Positions 1 to 11,229 of a DNA stretch of 64,000 bases are shown here, one piece after another. The notes under the pieces were generated by a model, which made no database searches, had not been told where the DNA came from, and worked only from the letters and a program-made list of their open reading frames with translations. Each line of letters begins with the position of its first letter. Position 1 is the stretch's first letter. The position numbers and the translations under genes are program-made. This stretch comes from Pardosa pseudoannulata. Taxonomy: Eukaryota > Arthropoda > Arachnida > Araneae > Lycosidae. Where the stretch lies: NCBI GenBank assembly GCA_032207245.1, contig CM063506.1, positions 38,629,842 through 38,693,841 on the forward strand. The letters run 5' to 3'.

Positions 1-303
1 ACTTTTATCACTGATAGCTCTTCTATTTTTTTGCAAATATCTTAATCCTTTCTTGACTTTTCCTAAATCATTGTGATTTACGAAATAGTAAATATTTCAA
101 GAAAATCGTATTTTTATTTGAGCCCTAACAAATGATTATACCTAGAAATACGGCAGGGGTCATTTTGACCCCTTCGAGAGAACAGAATTGTGAATACATT
201 CCATTGTATTATGTGAACACTGTTTCTTCTGTAAACTATTTTTATTTACACATGCTAAACAATATACAAAGGAAAAGAATATGGACAAGATACAATAGAA
301 TAA

Positions 304-417
304 AAAAGGAAGAAATGCCAAGTAAGGAAATGCAAAGGTAACAAAACTTTTAATATTTGCGACAACTGTAATAAATTTGTATGCGGATATTGTACACAAA
401 AAATCAGAAAGATAAGT
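304..417 (+). pseudogene. piggyBac transposase C-terminal cysteine finger remnant
   Basis: In the frame starting at 304 there are six cysteines at codons 316, 331, 358, 367, 382 and 391, giving C-x4-C-x8-C-x2-C-x4-C-x2-C. This is the RING/zinc-ribbon-like layout found at the C terminus of piggyBac transposases, where it binds the element ends. An in-frame TAA at 301 precedes it and a SINE interrupts the sequence just after it. No catalytic domain is present nearby. It is a non-functional fragment; identification rests on cysteine spacing and on the flanking TTAA-type ends. Confidence 0.5.
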
Positions 418-418
418 G

Positions 419-596
419 GTTTGGTTTGGTTTGGAGTGCTACGGTCTACTTTTTGCAACACGAGGGTTAATGAGACCGGGACCTACAGCTTAAAGCCGAT
501 TCCGAACGGCTACGAACATCCATGCCATTGCGGGATTCGAACCCATGAACTCCGGTACCGAAGGCCAGCACCCTAACCAATCGGCCATCGTTCGGC
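419..596 (-). mobile_element. tRNA-derived SINE, full length, with target duplication
   Basis: Reverse-strand copy of the window's main SINE. Read on the minus strand it begins GGCCGAACGATGGCCGATTG, has an A-box-like GGCCGATTGGTTAGGGTGC, a B box GGTTCGAATCC, a non-tRNA body (CGTAGCCGTTCGG...) and a tail of CCAAA repeats. It is bounded by a perfect 14-bp direct repeat, cagaaagataagtg, at 405-418 and 597-610, as expected for LINE-machinery integration. The internal boxes would drive RNA polymerase III. It sits inside the decayed piggyBac-like element and so is younger than it. Confidence 0.9.
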
Positions 597-1043
597 CAGA
601 AAGATAAGTGTGTGTGCTAATTGCTGCACTGACTAGTATATTATCTGTAAATAAAAATTTCTATATATTTCTATGTTCTCTTTATATCAAAAAGTTTGTT
701 TTAAAATACTTTAATATTTGGATTAAAAACCATTTTTTTTAAATATTTGCGTAAATATTTATACATTTTATTTTTGTTACATTTTGTAAGCTATCAAAAA
801 TGAAAAAAAAAATTACATTTTCCGATTAAAATATTTAAATGATTGTTCATTATTTAACTACATACCTGCAAAGACTTTATATTCTTTAAAATAAACTGTA
901 GTTGTCATAATTTGCGTTATATTAATTTCTTTTTCACAAATATATTATATCATATAGAGAAATATGCAGATTCTTATCAAGGGGTCAAAATGAGACCCGC
1001 CGTAATTCTAAGTATACAAAGACCACCGTAATTCTAGTGTTAA

Positions 1044-1450
1044 AAGTACAGTTAGGTACTAATACACATAAATAATATTATTACTGCATAAAATTTTATC
1101 TGAAATTCTATTTATTTTCCTTCTATATTACTCGTATGTAAAAATCATTTAGAAATATTAATCTAGTATATTTAAAATAACTTAAAATATAGCACTATCT
1201 ACTGATGATATCATCAAGTAGACTCAAAATACAGCCATTATTGAATACTTAATTATGTTATTGATATATTATATGTAATTATGAAATTTTATTTGTTTAT
1301 TCAATTTTTATTTTTTAATGTACTTATCAATTATACTCTTTCTAAATAATAGTCGAACTGAAGTTGCAAACTAGTTATATTTAATGTTGTAATTCACTTA
1401 GGCAGACCAATCATAATAGTACAATAAAAAATGAATATACTAGTTACATA
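1044..1450. repeat. AT-rich flank, second copy at 7450-7705
   Basis: No gene is visible. From about 1230 to 1450 the sequence closely matches 7450-7705 (shared landmarks: ttattgaatacttaattatg, tagtcgaactgaagttgc, tactagttacata/tactagttagata). In both places it leads directly into a unit of the 321-bp repeat, so this leader and the 321-bp unit travel together as one larger repeat. Confidence 0.7.
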
Positions 1451-3335
1451 CATATCTCTAATTTTATTGCAAAATCAGGTCCGTAGCCAGGATTTAGTTT
1501 TAGGGAAAGGGGAGGTTCAAATTGGACTGACCCCTCCCCCCCCTGGCAAACCTACTTTTTAACAGAAAATATATAAAATTTTGGTAAAAAACTATGTGAA
1601 ACTCAATAGTAATATATAATATTAATCACAGTCTTTAAATCGTATGGATTTATTACTAATATTTAATATAAACGATAGCATTAATGATTGCATCAAATTT
1701 AATATTATATATGTACACAATATTGTGTGATGTATTTCAGTTAATGTACAAAACAATTTGGAAAATTAATACATATCTCTAATTATATTGCAAAATCAGG
1801 TCCGTAGCCAGGATTTAGTTTTGGGGGAAAGGGGGAGGTTCAAACTGGACTGACCCCTTCCCCCTGGCTAAACATACTTTTTAACAGAAAAATCATAAAA
1901 TTTAGTAAAACACTGTGTGAAACTCAATAGTTATATATAATATTAATAACAGCATTTAAATCATATAGATTTATTACAAATATTTAATATTAATGCTAGC
2001 ATTAATGATTGCATCAAATTTAATATTATATATGTACACAATATTGTGTAATGTATTTCAGTTAATGTACAAAACAATTTGGAAAATTAATACATATCTC
2101 TAATTATATTGCAAAATCAGGTCCGTAGCCAGGATTTAGTTTTGGGGGAAAGGGGGAGGTTCAAACTGGACTGACCCCTTCCCCCTGGCTAAACATACTT
2201 TTTAACAGAAAAATCATAAAATTTAGTAAAAAACTGCGTGATACTCAATAGTAATATATAATATTAATAACAGCATTTAAATCGTATAGATTTATTACTA
2301 ATATTTAATATTAATGCTAGCATTAATGATTGCATCAAATTTAATATTATATATGTACACAATATTGTGTAATGTATTTCAGTTAATGTACAAAACAATT
2401 TGGAAAATTAATACATATCTCTAATTATATTGCAAAATCAGGTCCGTAGCCAGGATTTAGTTTTGGGGGAAAGGGGGAGGTTCAAACTGGACTAACCCCT
2501 TTCCCCTGACTAAACATATTTTTTAACAGAAAAATCATAAAATTTAGTAAAAAATTGTGTGAAACTCAATAGTAATATATAATATTAATAACAGCATTTA
2601 AAACGTATAGATATATTACAAATATTTAATATTAATGCTATCATTAATCATAGCATTAAATTTAATATTATATATGTACACAATATTGAGTAATGTATTT
2701 CAGTTAATGTACAAAACAATTTGGAAAATTAATACATTGTTTGAATCATTTATTAATGTTTTGTATTTTGTTTTGTTGTTTATCCTCGAACTCAATGTGT
2801 TACATTTTGTACTGTTATGTTTTATGCTCCGTGTGCTATGTTTTATTTTTGTAGTATAATTTAGTTGCATTTTTGTGGCAACACTTTTTGTAGTTTAGTT
2901 TAAGAGAGAATTTTGCGAGTGATGGCCGCACGTTGCTGCTGGCATTATGATTATTAAAATAAGTTTAAAGACAAATGTTACTGTCTACGTTTTTTGTTTG
3001 TGTTATTGGTCCGCGTCGACATACATATCTCTAATTATATTGCAAAATCAGGTCAGTAGCCAGGATTTAGTTTTGGGGGAAAGGGGAGGTTCAAACTGGA
3101 CTGACCCCTTCCCCCTGGCTAAACATACTTTTAACATAAAATTTAGTAAAAAACTGCGTGATACTCAATAGTAATATATAATATTAATAACAGCATTTAA
3201 ATCGTATAGATTTATTACTAATATTTGATATTAAGGCTAGTATTAATGATTGCATCAAATTTAATATTATATATGTACACAATGTTGTGTAATGTATTTT
3301 AGTTAATGTACAAAATAATTTGGAAAATTAATACT
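1451..3335. repeat. 321-bp tandem array, five units
   Basis: Units start with catatctctaat at 1451, 1772, 2093, 2414 and 3024. The first four are exactly 321 bp apart; the fifth is displaced by 289 bp, which equals the 284-bp inserted solo LTR plus its 5-bp target duplication. Each unit contains ccgtagccaggatttag followed by a G-rich then C-rich block (gggggaaaggggga ... gaccccttcccc) and an AT-rich remainder. A sixth, isolated unit lies at 7706-8040. Short open frames across it have no protein resemblance. Confidence 0.9.
2738..3021. mobile_element. Probable solo LTR in the 321-bp array
   Basis: A 284-bp segment unlike its surroundings interrupts the array exactly where the fifth unit should begin. 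It starts TG (tgtttgaatc) and ends CA (cgtcgaca), and is flanked by the direct repeat TACAT (2733-2737 and 3022-3026). TG...CA ends with a 5-bp target duplication are the signature of a long terminal repeat. The other units supply the empty site, reading aatacatatctc straight through. No internal retroviral-type coding sequence is present, so this is a solo LTR left by recombination between two LTRs, or a very small non-autonomous element. Confidence 0.75.
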
Positions 3336-3359
3336 GGAATTAAAACAGGAGATAAAAGT

Positions 3360-5085
3360 TTAAAATTTTGAAATTTTTATTTAAAAATTAAAGTTTGATA
3401 TAAGCATGCAGGGTTCAAAATTTTGTAGTTCAAAATGCATTTTCGTTTCAATGCTAAAATGCAATACAGTCTAATCGAGAATTTTGAAATGGCGCTGGCA
3501 CAGATTTGTGAGTAGACCTGATACAAGAATTTTAAAGAAACAAATAATGACTGAGCATAGAAAGTAACAAGCCAAAATAAATAAACTAACAAAATGCAAC
3601 AGAAATTATGACACTAAATTAACAGTCAAATATTGATCAAATTATGAATTACGTCTTCTTTTCGAGTGATATGAACTGTTTTATAGAAACAGTGCAATAA
3701 ACTGAAATAATGACTGAGCATAAAAAGTAACAAACCAAAATTTGTAAACTATCAAAATGCAACAGAAATTATGACACTAAATTAACAGTCAAATATTGAT
3801 CAAATTATGAATTACGTCTTCTTTTCGAGTGATATGAACTGTTTTATAGAAACAGTGCAATAAACTGAAATAATGACTGAGCATAAAAAGTAACAAACCA
3901 AAATAAATTAGCTAACAGAGTACAACAGAAATTTGACAACTTACACTAAAAACTTCTAAAAGGACACTAAATTCGCAGTCATATATTGGTCAAATTCTGA
4001 ATCAGTCTTCTTTTGAGTGATATTAACTGCTTTATACAAACAGTGTATTAAACTGAAATAATGACTGAGCATAGAAAGTAACAAGCCAAAATGAACAAAC
4101 TAACAAAATGAAACAGAAATTACGACACTAAATTTACAGTCAAATATTGGTCAAATTATGAATTACGTCTTCTTTTCGAGTGATATTAACTGTTTTATAG
4201 AAATTGTATTAAACTGAAATAATAACTGAGCATACAAAGTAAAAAACCAAAATATATAAGCTAACAGAAATTTGACAACTTACACTAAAAATTTGTAACA
4301 GGACACTAAATTTACAGTCAAATATTGGTCAAATTATGAATTACGTCTTCTTTTCGAGTGATATTAACTGTTTTATAGAAATTGTATTAAACTGAAATAA
4401 TAACTGAGCAGAAAATTAAACTTTGATATAAGCATGAGGGTTCAAAATTTTACAGTTAAGAATGCATTTTCGTTTCATTGCTAAAATGCAATACAGTCTA
4501 ATCGAGAATTTTGAAATGGCCCTGGCACAGATTTGTGAATAGACCTGATACAAGAATTTTAAAGAAACAAATAATGACTGAGCATAGAAAGTAACAAGCC
4601 AAAATAAAAAACTAACAAAATGTAACAGAAATTATGGTACTAAATTCACAGTCAAATATTGGTCAAATTATGAATTACGTTTTCTTTTCGAGTGATATGA
4701 CGTGTTTTATAGAAATTGTATTAAACTGAAATAATAACTGATCATACAAAGTAAAAAACCAGAATATATATGCTAACAGAAACTTGACAACTTACACTAA
4801 AATTTTGTAACAGGTCACTAAATTTACAGTCAAATATTGGTCAAATTATGAATTACGTCTTCTTTTCGAGTGATATTAACTGTTTTATAGAAATTGTATT
4901 AAACTGAAATAATAACTGAGCAGAAAATTAAACTTTGATATAAGCATGAGGGTTCAAAATTTTACAGTTAAGAATGCATTTTCGTTTCATTGCTAAAATG
5001 CAATACAGTCTAATCGAGAAATTTGGAAAGTCCCTGCCACAGATTTATGAATAGGTCTGATAAAAGAAATTCAAAGAAACAAACC
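3360..5085. repeat. Complex tandem array, ~165-bp units inside ~511-bp units
   Basis: A subunit containing aataatgactgagcata, cagtcaaatattg, gaattacgtcttcttttcga and ctgttttatagaaa recurs about every 160-185 bp (about 3543, 3706, 3869, 4057, 4218, then again in later blocks). A larger block beginning aaaattaaa.tttgatataa occurs at about 3384, 4412 and 4922, the last two 511 bp apart and the first two 1,028 bp apart, i.e. roughly one and two periods. This is a higher-order arrangement. No gene is visible. Confidence 0.8.
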
Positions 5086-5829
5086 TTTTATGCAATCTCT
5101 GAAGAAAAGTAAAATTTTGAAAGGGAGCGTGTTTCCGTAACTGCAAGTGAGATTTCCGTTCTTGGTAAAAGTAGTAGGGGTCCCTAAGAGAACAAGGAAA
5201 TTTCCTATTTTCCTTCAGATTTCTATGATTTCCGTTGCATGATGGAACCCAGGAGTTTATACATTCTTAAACTTTTCCTAATATCTATTTTTTTAGATAA
5301 AATATGTATAAAAGCAGAGTTTCTTAATTTTTTTTGTACAACTAAAAATACTTCTAAGAAAAAGTTTCTGTAATTTAATTAATTTATAGTGTAAAAATTA
5401 TCAGCTGATTAATAGTAAATAGATAATAAACAAAATCTTCAAAATTTTTCGCAAATGCTATTTTTTATCTTTGTTTTTATTACTCTTGAACTTTTGCATG
5501 GAAATTTTTGAAATTTTTCCAATATGTAATATTATCTTAAAGCTTCAATTTGAACCTAAATTAAAATATTTCAGCTCCAAATAACAATTTTCATATCTTC
5601 TCAAAAACTGAAAAATTTACCACTTTCCTTGCTAAATATCTATTTTAAAAACATATCAGGGTTATCAATAAAATAATACACTTTAGGTTAAAGCTGTTGC
5701 CGATACCTAAAACAAAAGTTTATAATTCAAAACAAAATTGAAATAGTGCGTGCGGAAAGTATATATTCGAAATTTTACAGTTAAAAACTGGTATCAAATT
5801 TTCATTATAATTCACTAGTTTCTTATTCA
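5086..5829. other. AT-rich stretch without recognised feature
   Basis: About 740 bp between two tandem arrays. I see no open frame with protein character, no inverted repeats and no RNA gene. The sequence is moderately less AT-rich at 5115-5260 but nothing there is recognisable. Confidence 0.5.
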
Positions 5830-6765
5830 TGTGCAGTGTATTAAATAGCATAATTCAAAAGTTGACAGATCCCTTTATATTTATTTTAAAAATATTTCCA
5901 TTGCATTCCATTAGTTTCTTATTAATTTTCAGTGTATTAAATAGCATAATTCAAAAGTTGACAGATCCCTTTATATTTATTTTGCCGAACACTGGCCGAT
6001 TGGTTAGGGCGCTGATCGTCGGTACCGGAGTTCGTGGGTTCGAATCCCACTATGGCATGGATTCTCGTAGCCGTTCGGAATCGGCTTTAAGCAGTAGGTC
6101 CCGGTCTCATTAGCACTTGTGTGCAAAGCAGTAGACTGTAGTGCTCCAAACCAAACCTTTATAATTATTTTAAAAATATTTTCATTGCATTCCATTAGTT
6201 CCTTATTAATTTTCAGTATATTAAATAGCACAATTCAAAAGTTGACAGATCCCATTATATTTACTTTTAAAATATTTCCATTGCATTGCATTCCATTAGT
6301 TTCTTATTAATTTTCAGTGTATTAAATAGCATAATTCAAAAGTTGACAGATCCCTTTATATTTATTTTTAAAATATTTCCATTGCATCCATTAGTTTCTT
6401 ATTAATTTTCAGGGTATTAAATAGCATAATTCAAAAGTTGACAGATACCTTTATATTTATTTTTAAAATATTTCCATTGCAGCCATCAGTTTCTTATTAA
6501 TTTTCAGTGTATTAAATAGCATAATTCAAAAGTTGACAGATCCCTTTATATTTATTTTAAAATATTTTCATTGCATTCGATTAGTTCCTTATTAATTTTC
6601 AGCATATTACATATAGCATAATTCAAAAGTTGACAGATCCCTTTATATTTATTTTTAAAATATTTCCATTGCATTTCATTACTTCCTTAATAATTTTCAG
6701 TGTATTGAATAGCATAATTCAAAAGTTGACAGATCCTTTTATATTTATTTTTAAAATATTGTATT
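5830..6765. repeat. ~96-bp tandem array
   Basis: About eight units containing cagtgtattaaatagcataa, ttcaaaagttgacagatccc and ccattgcattccattag. Unit starts are at about 5834, 5930, 6214, 6318, 6411, 6506, 6600 and 6703, i.e. 93-104 bp apart except for one gap that holds a SINE plus its target duplication. Open frames through the array are a by-product of the repeat. Confidence 0.9.
5984..6156 (+). mobile_element. tRNA-derived SINE inserted in the 96-bp array
   Basis: Plus-strand copy: gccgaac start, A-box-like tggccgattggttagggcgc, B box ggttcgaatccc, body with gtagccgttcggaatcggct, and tail ccaaaccaaac. Flanked by 15-bp direct repeats ctttatatttatttt (5969-5983) and ctttataattatttt (6157-6171), one mismatch. 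The other units of the array give the uninterrupted target. The short tail and single difference in the duplication suggest moderate age. Confidence 0.92.
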
Positions 6766-7705
6766 AATTATACTCATACTCTGAGAGAAATGAGCCAAAA
6801 ACAATTGAAAATTGTTCTTCAATCCAATATTTAAGTATGTTCAGACTTCTTAACGAATAATGTAGCGTAGTAAGGAAAATGTGCAAAACACCTAGGGCTG
6901 CAATTGAAGGGGGCAAAAAATATCTCTATAGTGTAATGTAAAATTATCCTATTGCAACAGTGAGTACTTTTTGAATCATCTCTATTATAATTTTCTATTA
7001 ACAATAAGTTTTCTTAAAGAAAGTCATAGTATTGTTTTTATATAATTATTTATTCATATTAGAATTTGAAACATATTTTCGAAATTCAATCTCATTTTTA
7101 GTTTGTAAAAATTTTAGCTTGTTTGGATTTATTTCTCAGTTTAATATTTTCTTCACTCCTGAAAACTTCAAATATCCCATTTTAGGTATAACAGAGGGGT
7201 ATTAAGATTGACATCTGCTACAGGCGACACAAACATATGCTAAATAACACTTCCCAAGAACAGTTAGGTTTGTAAGAACACATAAATAACCAACCAAATT
7301 CTACTAAAATGTATTGTGGTCAGGGAATAATAGATACATTTGAGAGTGTATTGATTTGAAGCTATTCTACTGAAAACCATTATTTGGCAGCAGATAGTAT
7401 TATGTAGAATCCGCGCATCTGTCAGTCGTTAAAATAACGAATTGATTGAATACCATTATTGAATACTTAATTATGTTATTGCTAAATTATATTTAATTAT
7501 GAAATTTTATTTGTTTATTCAATTTTTATTTGTTTATTCAATTTTATTTGTTTATTCAATTTTTATTTATAATGTACTTATCAATTATATTCTTTCTAAA
7601 TAGTAGTCGAACTGAAGTTGCAAACTAGTTATATTTAATATTGCAATTTTTATTAATTAAGCCAATCTTAATAGTACAATAAAAATTGAATATACTAGTT
7701 AGATA

Positions 7706-8040
7706 CATATCTCTAATTATATTGCAAGATTAGGGTCTTAGCCAGGATTTAGTTTTGGAGGGAAGGGGGAGGTTGAAACTGGACTGACCCCCTCCCCCTT
7801 GCAATTCCTACTTTTTAACCGAAAAATCATAAAATTTAGTAAAAACTATGTGAAAGTCATTAGCAATATTTAATATTGATAACAGCATTTAAATCGTATA
7901 GATTTATTACTAATATTTAATATTAATGATAGCATTAATGATTGCATCAAATTTAATATTATACATGCACACAATATTGTGTAATGTAGTTCAGTTAATG
8001 TACAAAACAATTTGGAAAATTAATACTGAAATTAAAACAG
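7706..8040. repeat. Isolated unit of the 321-bp repeat
   Basis: Starts catatctctaattatattg and carries the gtcttagccaggatttag and G-rich/C-rich block of the 1451-3335 array. It ends with ggaaaattaatactgaaatt and then aaaagttta, the same sequence that follows the fifth unit at 3335, showing that this downstream border is part of the larger repeat. Confidence 0.85.
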
Positions 8041-8052
8041 AAGATAAAAGTT

Positions 8053-8054
8053 TA

Positions 8055-8140
<86 letters not shown>
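8053..8140. repeat. (TA)n microsatellite
   Basis: About 85 bp of nearly perfect TA dinucleotide directly after the isolated 321-type unit and directly before the second copy of the 7052-7448 segment. Confidence 0.97.
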
Positions 8141-8143
<3 letters not shown>

Positions 8144-8750
8144 TATTAGAATTTGAAATATATTTTCTAAATTCAATCTCATTTTTATTTTGTAAAAATT
8201 TTAGCTTGTTTGGATTTATTTGTCAGTTTAATATTTTCTTCACTCCTGAAAACTTCAAATATCCCATTTTAGGTATAGTAGAGGGGTATTAAGATTGCCA
8301 TCTGCTAAAGGCGACACAAGCATATGCTAAATAACATTTTCCAAGAACAGTTAGGTTTGTAAAAATACATAAATAACCAACCAAATTCTACAGAAATGTA
8401 TTGTGGTCAGGGAATAATAGGTACATTTGAGTGTGTATTGGTTTGAAGCTATTCTACTGAAAACCATTATTTGGCAGCAGATAGTATTATGTAGAATCCG
8501 CGCATCTGTCAGTCGTTAAAAATAACGAATTGATTGAGAATGCGAGAACATGGAATTACCACTTACGCCGCGGGAGTTTGCAGGTAGGAACTCAGAAGCA
8601 TATGAGGTCTAGACCCCCCTGTTGGGCGTTTCCAAACTTTTTATGACCTATAACTCATTGCATATATAATAAATAGCATACACTGACAGGAAAAATAGAG
8701 ATTTTCATCGAGTAGTTGCGAAATTTGTTCTACTCGATATTATTCAGGCG

Positions 8751-10200
8751 ATAAAGTTTTCTCTCCTTACTTTCACGTATACGAAGTAAAGTGAAACGAT
8801 ATAACGTTACTCTTCATATTGTACATAGATCATATTGTAGTTGTATTTTTTGTTATCCCGACGTACTATTTATTTAATTACTGCATCATGCACTTTTCAA
8901 CAGCAATATTAACTTTTTAAGTGCACCTGCCTTTAATATCTTTAAAATTTAACCTTTTTGCTTGCATCAATGGTTTTAATATTTGTTTTAAAATATTATC
9001 GTTTGTCATTAGCTTAATTTTAATTTTTCTTTTGTGGTGTGGCAACTTTTGAAAAGAAAGAATAATAAGTTTATCTGATTGGAGCAAATTTTGTTTTCTT
9101 ATTCAAATACTGCTTGATATAGACGGTTTCATGGAAATCCGACAGGAAGAACCATAAGATTTCTTTTATTAATTTCTTATATAAGTTTTCCGTTATCTTA
9201 CAATACTCCAAATCGACTTAGGAAGATTCTTAGTGCTCTTCAACCACGCTGGTCCTAACCACCACTCAGGAACTGTTTAGGAACAGATGCATTATAAAAT
9301 AAAGTTTTCTCCCCTTACTTTCACGGATACAATGTAAAGTGAAACGATAAAACGGTACTCTTCATACTGATTATAAAACAGTCCGAAACTACATTTTTTT
9401 GTTATCACGAGGTATTATTTAATTACTGCATCATGCACCTTTCAACAGCGATATTAACTTTTTAAGTGCACCTGCCTTTAATATCTTTAAAATTTAAACT
9501 TGTTGCGTACATCAATGGTTTTAATATATGTTTAAAAAATATTATCGTTTGTCATTTGCTTAATTTTAATTTTTCTTTTGTGGTGTGGCACCTTTTAAAA
9601 AGAAAGAATAGAACAATTTGTAGCAACGTTACGAACTACTATAATGCTCTTCCCATACATTTTCATATGTACAACAGCCAATAGACAAACAATAAACTTC
9701 CGTTCCGTTTGAAACTAAAGCCAGAATTGTCATAAATTGAGATTTGTACTGCTGCATGAAATCGCCTTATAATAAGTTTTTCTGAGAAGATTGGAGCAAA
9801 TTTTATTTACTTATTCAAATACTGTATGATATAGACAATTTCATGGAAATACGATAAGAAGCACCATAAAATATCTTTCATTAATTTCTTATATGTTTTT
9901 CGATATCTTACAGTACTCCAAATCGACATAGGCCAATCTTCCTTAGTGCTCTTCAACCATGCTGGGCCGAATGATGGCCGATTGGTTAGGGTGCTAGCCT
10001 TCGGTACCGAAGTTCGTTTGTTCGAATCCCATTGTTGCATGAATATTCGTAGCCGTTCGGAACCGGCTTTAAGCTGTAGGTCCCGGTCTCATTAGCCCTT
10101 GTGTTGCAAAACGTAGACCGTAGCACTCCAAACCAAACCAAACCAATCAACCATGCTGGTCCTAACCACCACTCAGATTTCAGAAGCTGTTTGGTTCCAC
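8751..10200. repeat. Tandem duplication of a ~550-bp segment
   Basis: Copy A 8751-9297 and copy B 9298-about 10200 share ataaagttttct, gaaacgat, tactgcatcatgcac, cacctgcctttaatatc, gcttaattttaatttttctt, tactccaaatcgac and ggtcctaaccaccactcag. Copy B is longer because of about 163 bp at 9609-9771 absent from A, and a SINE at 9966-10146. No coding sequence is convincing; a short open frame (9466-9684) is not conserved between the copies. Confidence 0.85.
9966..10146 (+). mobile_element. tRNA-derived SINE with empty site in sister copy
   Basis: Plus-strand SINE (gccgaatgatggccgattgg start, B box gttcgaatccc, CCAAA-type tail). The 13-bp direct repeats tcaaccatgctgg lie at 9953-9965 and 10147-10159. 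Copy A of the surrounding duplication reads cttcaaccacgctggtcc without interruption at about 9240-9255, so the insertion followed the local duplication. Confidence 0.95.
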
Positions 10201-10760
10201 AAACCTCTTTAAAATCTAGTATTAAGGTAATTTCAAAATTTACTTACATTTGCTGTCCTACAGGATAAAAGAGAAAAAGAAAGCTTAACATTTGAGATAT
10301 TACATAAAAAAAACCTACTAAATATTTGCAGCATTTTATGATAAAAAAAATTGGACATAAAACTTTAAAGATGTAACTAAATCAAAAAATACCTGTCCTT
10401 TATAAGGTGAATATCAAATACGTTACTAGAAATAGGGTAACGCACTTACCAAGTAACAAACGGATTTGACATTGAAATGAAACCATTAAAAAATTGACCG
10501 GTTTGCATAATTAGGTAATAATACAACATTTTCATAAACAGTAATCCTTATTTAAAGGTAAAAGAGTAAAAAAAATATTTTTATATCAAAAACATTTATT
10601 TTTGCTTCCTTTTTTTTCTTCTCTTGATCTGGGACAGCTAGTGTAAGCAAATTATGAAATTTCTTATCAATTATGTACATGTAAGAGGGTAAAGCCTTAA
10701 TTACTACTGATAAATAATCAAGATAGATACTTAATTTTGATTTGTTGTTCTCAGGGCCGG

Positions 10761-10822
<62 letters not shown>

Positions 10823-11229
10823 TTTATTTAATTTAAATTTATGAAAATCTTAAAACATACAAAATAAAAGGTCTTAAAGATACCTAGTACGTTTCAGTAC
10901 TAAAAATCTTTGTTATATCAGATTTTTTTAACCATTCATTGTAAAATAAAAATAACTATTCCTTTTAGAACGCGTTTTTAACAAAATCTTTAAGGCTCTA
11001 AAAACATTATTTAGTTTTATCATTTCAAACAGGCTTAAAAAAATAAGATAAATAAAGGACACCAGAAAGAAAAAAAACAAATTCACTGACCAGCAAGATA
11101 AATCTTGAATTATGCATACTAGAAACTAAATTTGCATATGAAATTGCAGTCAAATATCTGTTTTATTCTGTAAGTGAAAGTATTAAAGATATCGGACTAT
11201 TTAAAATTTAAACAAAATTTAAAACTTTT
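10201..11229. other. AT-rich stretch with (TA)n tract
   Basis: No gene visible. At 10753-10765 the sequence cagggccggat, which resembles the end of the CAGGGCC-type element found at 30664 and 47430, runs directly into about 57 bp of (TA)n (10763-10819). The remainder is AT-rich with no recognised feature. Confidence 0.55.

Larger units (their letters stand above)
140..1039. mobile_element. Decayed piggyBac-like element (internally deleted)
   Basis: The two ends carry inverted copies of a motif around CTAGAAWTACGG followed by a block reading TCATTTTGACCCC (141-177 on the left, 980-1016 and again 1027-1039 on the right, reverse-complemented). The right end abuts TTAA (1040-1043), the target used by piggyBac transposases; the left end abuts TTAT (136-139), one base off. 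A cysteine-rich piece resembling the piggyBac C-terminal finger lies inside. The element is only 0.9 kb including a 178-bp SINE, so most of the transposase is gone. Family assignment is inferred from ends plus finger; exact left end is uncertain. Confidence 0.6.
7052..8540. repeat. ~397-bp direct duplication separated by ~690 bp
   Basis: Segment 7052-7448 (tcatattagaatttgaaa ... gaatccgcgcatctgtcag ... aacgaattgattga) is repeated at 8141-8540 with few differences. Between them lie the leader seen at 1230-1450, one 321-type unit (7706-8040) and a (TA)n tract. The arrangement looks like a local duplication whose two copies border a repeat unit. No gene is seen. Confidence 0.85.

Noticed and set aside
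2635..3171. Two 74-codon frames around the solo LTR as gag or env remnants
   Set aside because: They run across the junctions between array and LTR and show no retroviral-type motif.
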